DNA of 64,000 nucleotides from Helicoverpa zea (Eukaryota > Arthropoda > Insecta > Lepidoptera > Noctuidae). Of the stretch, positions 55,868 through 64,000 are shown piece after piece. Numbering within the stretch: the first letter of the stretch is position 1; every line of letters begins with the position of its first letter. The stretch spans positions 10,889,254 through 10,953,253 of the forward strand of contig NC_061464.1 of NCBI RefSeq assembly GCF_022581195.2. The letters are read 5' to 3'. Below the pieces are notes generated by a model. That model saw only the letters and a list, made by a program, of their open reading frames with translations. It was not told the DNA's origin and searched no databases. The translations under genes were made by a program, and so were the position numbers.

Positions 55868-56638
55868 TAAGGAAATATATAAACTAACAGCAAGTTAACA
55901 CTTCCAATAAAACGATAGCAACGAGTTGCAAGATAAAGTGCACGAGCAAGATTGTAGCAGAATGCGTATTGCTATTTAAAAATGCAAGGCGTTTGTGCAC
56001 TGATAATCGCTGTGTAATGTTAACGTTATAAGATAATAATATTCGATTTTGGCTGAAATATAAAACGACACTGTAATGGATATGATTAACTTATAGTGAA
56101 ATGAATGAATGAAGAGATGAAACAGTTGAAATAAATGGTAAAATGGGATGAAATATGATGAAATAATGTGGAGATGACTTGCAAAAAATGTAACACCGTT
56201 CTTTAATTATTATGAGGTAAAAAATGAATGAAATGCAGGATATGGATGATAATGAATATGATTATGATGATGAGATGATTAAATAAGGAATTGGAACGAG
56301 CTCACTGTTTTCCGGTGCAAACCACTGATGATGACTGTGCCGAGGAGTATTCTTGTCAGATATCTCAATGCACGACGACAATCCGAACACGTGTATTTGC
56401 TGTCCGTTATGATGACGAATGATGAGTAGCCCAAATTCCGTTTCTTCTCGTGTCAGTTGGGTGACGTCAGCTAAGACGGCCGAAAAGTCTCAAGCCGTGC
56501 CGATATATCACGACGTAACAATGTTCACAGCGAAGAAACTTGATAATAATCTCTGAGTCACTCGGTGACGTGTACGATGTCCTCCAAAGTCCTTTGTCTT
56601 CTTTGTCCAGTTCAATTTTTCTTGGGAGAAGGACCATA
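55868..56638 (-). other. BEL 5' leader
   Basis: Region between the 5' LTR and gag, AT-rich with repeated 'gatgaa/tgaatg' steps at about 56100-56280, no frames. Expected to hold packaging signals. Includes the candidate primer-binding site at about 56624-56636. Confidence 0.6.
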
Positions 56639-56902
56639 TGTTGCGACGATAGCTCAGCAGGTGGAGTAAATAATACTAGTGGACTGTATAACATATAAAT
56701 ACGTATAATGACTTTAAATATAACAATATAGTACAATTAAGCAAATAAGAATTAAAGTAGTAAGAACGCGTGGGCGCGGCCGGTGCGCATAAGCAAGATT
56801 TGACCTCAGACTCCGCGCATACGCGGCGAGCCGTTGCACCACGACGTCACAGTCGCCCCCACTTGTCGTGGACGCGGTTGAAGCGAGTGGGACGACTCAA
56901 CA
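56639..56902 (-). repeat. BEL/Pao LTR (5' LTR)
   Basis: Same 264-bp sequence as 51426-51689. For the minus-strand element this is the 5' LTR and would hold the promoter. No difference between the two LTRs seen by eye, meaning a recent insertion. Confidence 0.92.
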
Positions 56903-56907
56903 ACCTG

Positions 56908-57855
56908 GTTAATTACAGGATCTTATGGACTAAATTACGGGAAAAAGCAGTAGCTCATGAGATGGTTAATCTCCTGGAGTATTGGTACAACAACCAGGTT
57001 AATCAGGTCAAATGGTCTGGGGCGTTATCTGGTGAGTATGGACTGGAGTGTGGTGTAAGGCAGGGAGGTTCGACATCACCGGCACTCTTCAGTTTATACA
57101 TAAATCAGCTAGTTGAGGACCTTGCCAGTACTGGTCTTGGATGTTCTATTGATGGCATGACTATCAATAGTATAAGCTATGCTGATGACATGGTGCTGCT
57201 GAGTCCCTCGATTGATGCTCTTAGACAGTTACTTGGGTTGTGTGAAGGATACGCGGTGGCACATGGCCTACTGTACAATGTTAGAAAAAGTGAGTTTATG
57301 GTGTTTCGGACAGGCACAAAAAAACCAACGACAGTGCCTCCAGTTTATTTATATGGGGTGGCGCTAAAGAGAGTTTCTCGGTTTAAATACCTTGGGCACA
57401 TTCTGACCGACAATCTGAACGATGATGAGGATATTGAGAGGGAACGTAGGGCGTTGTCGGTTCGATGTAATATGCTGGCTCGCAGGTTTGCAAGGTGTAC
57501 AAGAAGTGTAAAAGTTACGCTATTTAGGGCGTATTGCCAAACATTCTACACATGTAGCCTGTGGGTCAGATATACGCAGAAGGCCGACAACTCCCTTCGT
57601 ATTCAATACAATAACGCGTTTCGGGTGCTGCTGGGGCTTCCTCGGTTCTGTAGCGCGTCAAACATGTTTGCTCAGGCTGGTGTAGATAGTTTTGAGGCTA
57701 TTATGCGCAAAAGAACGGCATCTCTGATGCGTAGGATGCGTGGTAGCAATAGCATCCTGAGGGCTATTGCTGAGAGGCCCGACTGCCCTTTTCGAATGCA
57801 CTGGTCACGTAGACATTGCCGCGGGCTAGGGGCTGAGGACAGGTATTTAAATTAA
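56908..57855 (+). pseudogene. LINE reverse transcriptase, right fragment
   Basis: Resumes after the insertion with L-V-N-Y-R-I-L-W, then G-V-R-Q-G-G-S-T-S-P, the catalytic I-S-Y-A-D-D-M-V-L-L near 57178, K-Y-L-G-H-I-L-T and the distal R-R-F-A-R-C region, ending at a TAA. A 361-codon frame that begins at 56770 inside the LTR is an artefact of fusion; its first 46 or so residues are LTR sequence read through. Confidence 0.88.
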
Positions 57856-58070
57856 ATTTATTTGAATTGAATATAATTTTGATATTTATATTATTGTTCA
57901 ATGAAGTTATAATTTTAATGTAATTTATTCCAATTCTAATCAATTTCTATGAAGTGTTAATTTAATATATTTATTTTAGAGTTTTAATTGTACTAACGTA
58001 GCTGTAAGTCTTTTGTAACACTAACACTATATGGATGAAATCCGAAATAAATGATTATTATTATTATTTG

Positions 58071-58380
58071 TATGTCTCTAACCGACCACGGGACTACAGA
58101 GTCCCGGATTTTTGGAAGGCGAACGTGGGGCCGAAGCCAACACGCTGAAGCCCTTTTGAGACAACTTAAATGAAATGGTAACACAAAACCGACGATTATC
58201 CCTGTATACACTATAGAAATGTACCCAAGGACAATCCCCGGTTCTGTGCTAAACTATTGCTAACTATGGATGAAAACTACTTAGGCTATTGTGATGGGAT
58301 GCTAATGGACTAGGAATGGGGAAACTACGGGAACTATGGCACCTGCCGATGACAATGTATTAAATACATGTTAAAATGGC
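58071..58380 (+). other. Unassigned moderately GC-rich segment
   Basis: Starts 'tgtatgtctctaaccgacca', no frame with motifs. It could be an upstream part of the retroposon that follows or a separate LINE 3' UTR. Confidence 0.4.
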
Positions 58381-58791
58381 AGGTGGAGACTCGCCAACTC
58401 ACTTACTGGGCCCCCGGGAATCAGTCACTGAAAAGCAACAAGAGGGCAACAGGGACATGAGCGGCTGAGAAGAGTGAGGATACCTCGGCGGACTTTAAAC
58501 GCAGATCACGCGCTCCCTGTGGGTCCAGCATCACCGGCCCACTCGCCACTTACCACGAGGCACCTACCCTCCGAGCAGGACTAACCTTGCTCTAGCGACT
58601 CCACTCTGACCGGCCGATGAAGGCAAGCCAAGAGGCGGGAGACCTATCCCCCGTCATGCTTCACTCCGCCAAGCCGGAGATGGGGGACAGTATACTCTCC
58701 CTGGAGCACTCGGATATATAGCCCCGCGGGGTCGCTACTCCCCGTCATCCGCCTCAGATGCCCTGCGGGGCTTATTATTATTATTATTACA
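58381..58791 (+). mobile_element. Short retroposon with (TTA)n tail, copy 2
   Basis: Same unit as at 6104-6500, starting GGCAGGTGGAGACTCGCC and ending in TTATTATTATTATTA. Possible TSD GTTAAAAT on both sides. Same start point in both copies. Confidence 0.7.
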
Positions 58792-58795
58792 GTTA

Positions 58796-59142
58796 AAATC
58801 GTTTTTAAAATAGGCTAATTAGATTAGCCTTTTTTAACGTCAATATTACAAAAGGACAGCACCCCAAAACGCCTCCCTATGACCACTTCCTAGTATTATG
58901 GCTGTAAGGAAGTAGAAGAAGAAAGAAGAATTAAAACGTAAAATATCCTTATTTGTCGACAATCACCAACCCTACCTACTTTGCTCATCATAGTACTAAA
59001 CTGACAGGAAACCGATTATTTTCGCCGAGAATCGTAAGTTTTTAACCGCGATGACGTCATGCGGTCATTGCCGGTTAAACCATTGTTAAACTGTGTTGGT
59101 TGTTAACTTGTGTGTCATTATTATCATTATAAAGAGATTCAC
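58796..59142. other. Gene-free stretch with LINE tail scrap
   Basis: About 58850-58925 resembles part of the tail at 38722-38925 ('caaaacgcc', 'gaccacttcctag'). Nothing else recognised. Confidence 0.5.
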
Positions 59143-59287
59143 CGTCTTACTACAAAAAACTTTTAAACGTCAGTTTATGCCTTGTCTAAAAAAATGACAA
59201 ATTATAACGTTGACATATGGTTCATTTTGCAGCCAAAATTTTATTAGACAAGTGTAAAACAGGGTTTAAAGTTTTTGTAGTAAGGCC
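59143..59287 (+). mobile_element. MITE family M, copy 4
   Basis: 'cgtcttactacaaaaaactt' to 'aaagtttttgtagtaaggcc', nearly identical to the copy inside the BEL element at 52525-52668. Confidence 0.85.
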
Positions 59288-60958
59288 CTTAATGTTTTTT
59301 TAAGGTGTTACATTAATCAGAATAACTGCCTTTAAGAGTTCAAAGGTTTGTTGGCGCCGGCATTAGTACTTAGGTACAGTCAACTTCAGGTCAGTGGTAA
59401 CAGATTTATAGGGAAATCGTACTTACTACTATAGAGTTAAGGGGCATGACAGTTACCACTGATGTGCAGTCTACCGTATCTACTTACATCTATACTAATA
59501 TTATAAAGAGGAAAACTTTGTTGGTTTGTTTGTTTGGTTGTAATGGATAAACTCAAAAACTACTGGACCGATTTTAAATATTCCTTCACCATTAGAAAAC
59601 TATATTATCCCGGTGCGGGCAGTGGCTCCCACGGGACGCGGGTGATACCGCGGGAAAACGGCTAGTAAATAATACTTACATAATGAACTTCATTAAGTAT
59701 AGGAATGCTGTTTTTGCTTAGAAGTAAGTTATTTTTTTTAACAAGCTTATTTTGGGCCGACCTGTATGCAACTAATGTAGGTAATCGAATCTAAAGTACC
59801 TAACTAACCATCTTCTAAGGATTGTAGTGTCACGAAAATTGACAAATGTGTGTAGTTTTGATAATAATACAATAACACAGTACTGCAGATCTGATCTGAT
59901 GATGGAGCCGGAAGATATGGACTGGAAGTTTTCAGTTTTTACGTACATTTATAAAAAGCGTGTTTTTATGTATGTTAAATATGTTTATAATCTTCTCTGA
60001 CTGTATTTACACAAAACAATCCAATTGTCATGAATGAGATAAATAAATGAAAATATTTGTTGTCCTTATCATATCAGTGAATTGTATCTGAGATAGTAAA
60101 ATTCTGCGATAACACTGTTTATTATATAGGTAACTAGCTTCCGCCCGCGGCTTCGCCCGCGTAGAGTTCGGTTATATCGCGTTTCCAAGAGAATTCTTCA
60201 AAAGTCCGGGATAAAAACTATCCTACGTGCTTTCTCAAGGACAACTCTGTCCCTGTACCAAATTTTATTCAAATAAGTTTAGACATGAAAGCGTAGGTAA
60301 TAGACAGAGTTACTTTCGCATTTATAATATTAGTAGGGATTAATTACAAAGGTAAAAAAAAAATCATGACTGTCATTGTTATAGTTTTATTATTTACTAG
60401 CTGTTGCCCGCAACTTCGTCTGCGTGGGAAATATAGAATCGTCAAAATACTACTTATCCCGTAGGTGCATTCTTTCACGTGACAGTATAATTAGGATTAG
60501 CACTTAGCAGTCGCATAGATTCATTGATCAAGGTTGTGTTGTGGATGTGACCATTTATCTAAACAAAAGAAGTAAAGTTTGTGACGTTGTTCAGCCAATT
60601 TGGAAAATTATTACGTATATGGTGCGTAAGTAATTTTCACAGGAAACAGCTATAATCAAATAAATATATGTCTACATGCTTTGAGTCTGACAAAGCTGTC
60701 ATTTGTACATTTTCTGCAGCTGCTGCGACTAATCAGAAGCCAGAAAGTCTGTCAGTCTTACCATGGATATCGTCTTGTGTAGTTGACTGGATTAAAGATA
60801 GGTAGATAGGTAGTCGCTCCAAGCAAAATATTGGTACTCAAACAGATTTGGTGACTGGAAGCCAACACCAACATAGTTGGGGAATAGCTGGATGGATGAT
60901 AAAATGAGTCATCATCATCAGCAGGCGCATAGGGTAGGATAGTTTCACTTACTCATGG
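59288..60958. other. Gene-free stretch with LINE tail copies
   Basis: 'cttccgcccgcgg' tail family copies at about 59487-59670 (inverted) and 60134-60345 and 60400-60480; a faint SINE A remnant near 60720-60900. No coding signal. Confidence 0.5.
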
Positions 60959-60961
60959 TAA

Positions 60962-61323
60962 GGCTGACCACACATTAGGCGTGCGCGATCTTCGGGTGTG
61001 TGAGTAGCGCGGACGTCGCGAGCGCGCTGCGTGAACGTCGCGTTTTGCTGCCCTGCGGCATGTGTGAAGAGTGCAAGCGACGCGCTCGCGGCGAGCACGC
61101 GGCGCTCGAGTTGCGTTCTTACCCCTTCGCCTGCTATCCCCGCCGCCCGCTAAACGCCTTAGCAGTTAAACGTCAAGGAGAGCGGCGCGTGCGCGCCGCG
61201 AGCGCGCTGCAAATGCCGCAGGGCAGCAAAACGCGACGCTCACGCAACGCGCTCGCGACGCACGCGCGGCGCCCGCGCTACTCACACGCCCGAGGATCGC
61301 GCACGCCTAATGTGGGGGAGGCC
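60962..61323. mobile_element. GC-rich MITE with long inverted repeats and TAA flanks
   Basis: Inner arms match for about 100 bp: left 'acacattaggcgtgcgcgat' against the inverted right 'ccacattaggcgtgcgcgat', through 'cgtcgcgttttgctgccctg'. TAA occurs at both borders (60959-60961 and 61324-61326), which suits PIF/Harbinger. Very GC-rich in an AT-rich region. The 108-codon frame across it is a by-product of composition. Confidence 0.8.
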
Positions 61324-61326
61324 TAA

Positions 61327-63600
61327 GCCGGGACTCCACCGAAATGTTTGCATTAGTTCACGAATAGGCAAAATGTACGTATCTGTGAGAGTCCACTTCA
61401 TGTGTTCGTACTTGAAACCTGTAGTTTTGCCAAGATTTTCAGAATGTACGCTCGCAATTTGTCATTTCTTGGTGGAGCCAGCAAATCAAAAGAAACATAA
61501 GTGTTGTATACTGTGCGTCACTACCGCACACCGGGAAAATTTTGCTCTAGCGGAGGACGTTTATATACCATATTTTGTGTCACACGTAAACAGGACGACA
61601 GTAAGTATCCACCGAAACACTTTCAAAGATCTGATGAACGAACAAATCAGACCTGACTTGGTCACCTGGGGCCAATCAGAGCTCTATGAAGCGATAATAC
61701 GCTTTGGCTCCTACTGTTGTTGTGGTTTCTGAAAATTTATTCACCTCATTCAACGATGAATGTAATTCTGATGGTACTATTAAGAACACTTGCTTAGCGC
61801 AGAAGCTGACGTTGGCAGGTCAACTCTTTTGACTTCTCGAATAGGATACCATTGGTTTTTGTGCAATGCACACCTGCAATGCATTCTGGATTAGGATAGG
61901 ATATAGGTGGATAGGATTTGCAACAGAGAACAATTCTGTCTTTGTGATTAAATGACATCAAACGTAGTTTTATATAAAAGGTGTTTTTTAGGGTTTTTAG
62001 ACTTGGCTCGGGTCTTACTGAGACTGTTCGTAATCGTGAACAGTGTATTTGCGATCAGAAGTTGAAAGTAAGCATGTCTCTGGTATGCGGCGCGTAATTT
62101 GTACGTTTTCAGACGCATAAAGCATTTTACGTGTGTATGGTATTAAATAGAGAGAGCTCCCATTTCTTATCTGCACTTTGTATCTGGGCTTGTTTTTAAA
62201 GCTACAGAATCCTACATTACCTTCCTCACGCTTAGCAGCGCTTGCGAGAGATAGATCCTCATTTCTTCTAGGATTAAGTTTACATATTTTGCACCAGAAA
62301 AAATAATTAAGGTCTACTTAATACTACTCACTCAAAGTAATTTGTTTTAAGGCCACCACATTAGTGGAAGATAAGCTAAACTATGTTTATGAAAAAATCC
62401 TGATATGAACTCCATCTGTAACTTTAAATGATAATTAATTGTTCCACTAAAGTCATCATTTTTGACATAATGTTCAAAAAATAATTTAGATGGCACCGTT
62501 TTAAATTTGGCTGAGAACTATTAATTTTCTTTTCATCAAGGTAATAATTATAGTTGAATTTTGATGTGGCACGGCAAACTGACAAACACTATTGAAATGT
62601 CTATCGAAAAATTACACTACGTGTTAAAATATGGTGAAATACGGAAAATACACAACTCCATCTGTTGAAATAATAGTCCTCTATAAAGAATGTATGGTAA
62701 TATTGTCATTTACCACCTCGCTTCTTTGACAAATTTGATGTATTTTATTTACCACAGATTTAGCACAGATGGAGCTACTTTAACCTTGGCTAAACAAAAT
62801 TTTCATTTTTTTTTTCTTCCGAAGTTACTTATAAAGGTGTGATTTTCTGTGTAAAGATTAATAATAGGCCGATCAACTAATATAAGTACAACATTCAAAT
62901 GTACAGTTTTGACAAATAGATTGCGTGTCGTAATATTTTACATCTTGAATTCACAAAATTAATCATATCTTTTGATAGAGTGAATCGATTTCGATGAAAC
63001 AAAAACTAAGTAATACCCCAAGTTACATAGAATTTTTGTATATAAGCATTGTCTGCATTTAATTCGTAGATTTTACGTGAATCCCGAACAAACAAACAGA
63101 TAAACAGACAAACAGACAAAAATGACAAAAATGATGGAAATGGGTTCTGTTAGTTATCCTTTAACATGCTGGCTATTTTTTTTGTCAATTTCTTCAATGT
63201 ACAAAAATTACTTTTCTACAGATTTATTATATGTATAGATTTTGAATACTGTTCACAATTTTGTTTTACTTAATCACCAAATCTCTATAACTCTAAGGTT
63301 TGCTGTGAAAACCAGTCTTATAATATCTCGCTCTTTGTTCTTATACATTCCATTACTACACACATAAAATAGAGTTAAAGTTTAACAAACAATATGTAAT
63401 AATAGTTATGACTATTGTTAATATCTACTATCCACTATCTACTTACTGTGATACAAAAATGCTCTATTTACAGTTTTATTTTTACCTACTTGGATAAAAC
63501 TGAAGAGCAAAAACACTAAAATCTTTGGAGGCATTTTTAGTTTTAACACTCACTCCGCTAACATTCAATATATGTACTTTGATTGATCCTTCACACATCC
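61327..63600. other. Gene-free stretch, possible small MITE at left
   Basis: At 61327-61487 'gggactccaccgaaatg' and an inverted 'catttcttggtggagcc' may be ends of a small MITE. The 140-codon plus frame from 61310 shows no motif. A common moth repeat lies near 62870-63130 ('gattgcgtgtcgtaatattt ... acaaacagataaacagac'). Confidence 0.45.
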
Positions 63601-63601
63601 A

Positions 63602-63607
63602 TTTATT
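63602..63607 (-). terminator. Candidate poly(A) signal AATAAA
   Basis: TTTATT on the plus strand, 35 nt downstream of the stop codon of the partial gene at 63643. Confidence 0.45.
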
Positions 63608-63642
63608 ATCACCAGTCACCTTTTAATAACACAATCACTACC

Positions 63643-64000
63643 TCACATAAAAGTATTATTTTTAACTGTTCTCCAAATTATAGCCTTAATCAAAGTAAAT
63701 ATCAATAAACGAATCTTATTCTCTCTGTCAGTCCAAACTTCAACCTTATTATTTTCATTCTTTTCATCCTTTGCATCACTATTTTCATCGACCTTATTGT
63801 CTTCGTTACAAGGTTCAGATTTGCAGCACTTTTCACAACAACTATGTCTGGGCTGCTCATTACAACAATGGAAAACGCATGGTCCTCTATGACTTAACTG
63901 ATGCCGATCATGTCCTCCCCAAGGCCAGTTCCAAGGTCCTCTCCAGGCTTCGAAGGGACCTCCGAAGTGGTGTTCCTGTCTTCGGCCTATAAAAGGACAG
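63643..64000 (-). CDS. Cys/Gly-rich protein, paralogue of the 48.7-kb gene (5' end off window)
   Basis: A minus-strand frame runs in from the right edge for 118 codons to TGA at 63643. It contains H-F-G-G-P-F-E-A-W-R-G-P-W-N-W-P-W-G-G-H, a cysteine stretch (V-F-H-C-C-N-E), and C-C-E-K-C-C-K-S-E-P-C. This parallels the F-G-G-P-W-K-G-L-W-G and C-E-K-C-C-E-N-E-P-C of the gene at 48741-49814 in the same order. The tail then becomes acidic/Asn-rich (D-E-N-S-D-A-K-D-E-K) and ends in a hydrophobic patch. The start and any His-rich repeats lie beyond the window. Function unknown. Confidence 0.72.
   Translation of the reverse strand, partial: CPFIGRRQEHHFGGPFEAWRGPWNWPWGGHDRHQLSHRGPCVFHCCNEQPRHSCCEKCCKSEPCNEDNKVDENSDAKDEKNENNKVEVWTDRENKIRLLIFTLIKAIIWRTVKNNTFM

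Larger units (their letters stand above)
51426..56902 (-). mobile_element. BEL/Pao LTR retrotransposon, internally deleted, identical LTRs
   Basis: 5477 bp with two 264-bp LTRs without visible difference and a 5-bp TSD ACCTG (51421-51425, 56903-56907), typical of BEL/Pao. On the minus strand it runs LTR, leader, gag with protease remnant, RNase H region, integrase fragments, MITE insert, LTR. A candidate primer-binding site starts TGGTCCTTCTCCC two bases inside the 5' LTR; I cannot name the matching tRNA. The RT core and most of the integrase are missing and stops interrupt the frame, so it cannot move by itself. Confidence 0.92.
51195..58070 (+). mobile_element. 5'-truncated Jockey/CR1-like LINE, split by a BEL/Pao insertion
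   Basis: RT coding begins abruptly near 51195-51237, is broken at 51425 by the LTR element and resumes at 56908, stopping at 57855. An AT-rich 3' UTR follows, ending 'gaaatccgaaataaatg' plus (ATT)n near 58070. Removing the insertion and one copy of ACCTG restores the reading frame across the conserved A-F-D-L-V-N region. The clade is a judgement from motif style only. Confidence 0.85.

Noticed and set aside
61310..61732. 140-codon plus frame
   Set aside because: Starts inside the MITE edge, crosses a possible small MITE, and shows no recognisable domain; kept only as part of the gap description.

Overview
This is a stretch of nuclear DNA from an insect, most likely a moth or butterfly. It is AT-rich and contains no operons or ribosome binding sites. 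It has a eukaryotic tRNA-Glu gene and is packed with tRNA-derived SINEs, 3' ends of non-LTR retrotransposons and small inverted-repeat DNA transposons of kinds I know as typical of Lepidoptera. The order-level call is inference from repeat content; no host gene here fixes the species.

Host content is small. There is one tRNA-Glu(UUC) gene (23707-23778, minus). There is also a pair of minus-strand genes for unusual His/Gly/Pro/Cys-rich proteins. One, at 48741-49814, is complete. The other, from 63643 to beyond the right edge, is visible only as its C-terminal part. They share a C-terminal Cys cluster (C-E-K-C-C-x2-E-P-C), so they look like a small local family. I do not recognise their function.

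Retroelements: (i) a nearly full-length LINE at 17753-21888 with endonuclease, reverse transcriptase and a C-terminal zinc finger, a tandemly repeated GC-rich 5' region, one frameshift and a 13-bp target-site duplication (TSD). (ii) A nested complex at 51.2-58.1 kb: a BEL/Pao LTR element (51426-56902, LTRs without any difference I can see, TSD ACCTG) sits inside the reverse-transcriptase codons of a second LINE, and carries a MITE inside its own pol remnant. (iii) 5'-truncated R1-like LINE tails at 35594-36561, 30841-30980 and 50602-50867. (iv) At least three tRNA-derived SINE families, several copies with clear TSDs.

DNA transposons: two large foldback-type elements stand out. The one at 39560-41712 has inverted arms built of 140-bp tandem units, each carrying the palindrome TGACGTCA, around a core of about six 150-bp tandem units, and is flanked by TA. 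The one at 5232-7359 has an 8-bp TSD and a 24-bp perfect palindrome in its terminal repeat. A deleted piggyBac-like element (10037-10691) retains the Cys-rich end of its transposase. Several smaller MITEs with TA- or TAA-type flanks are scattered through the window.

The strongest leads are the nested-array foldback element, a sequence domain shared by the LINE 5' region and a tRNA-SINE, the recently moved but coding-defective BEL element, and the Cys/His-rich gene pair. All comparisons were made by eye; percent identities are approximate.
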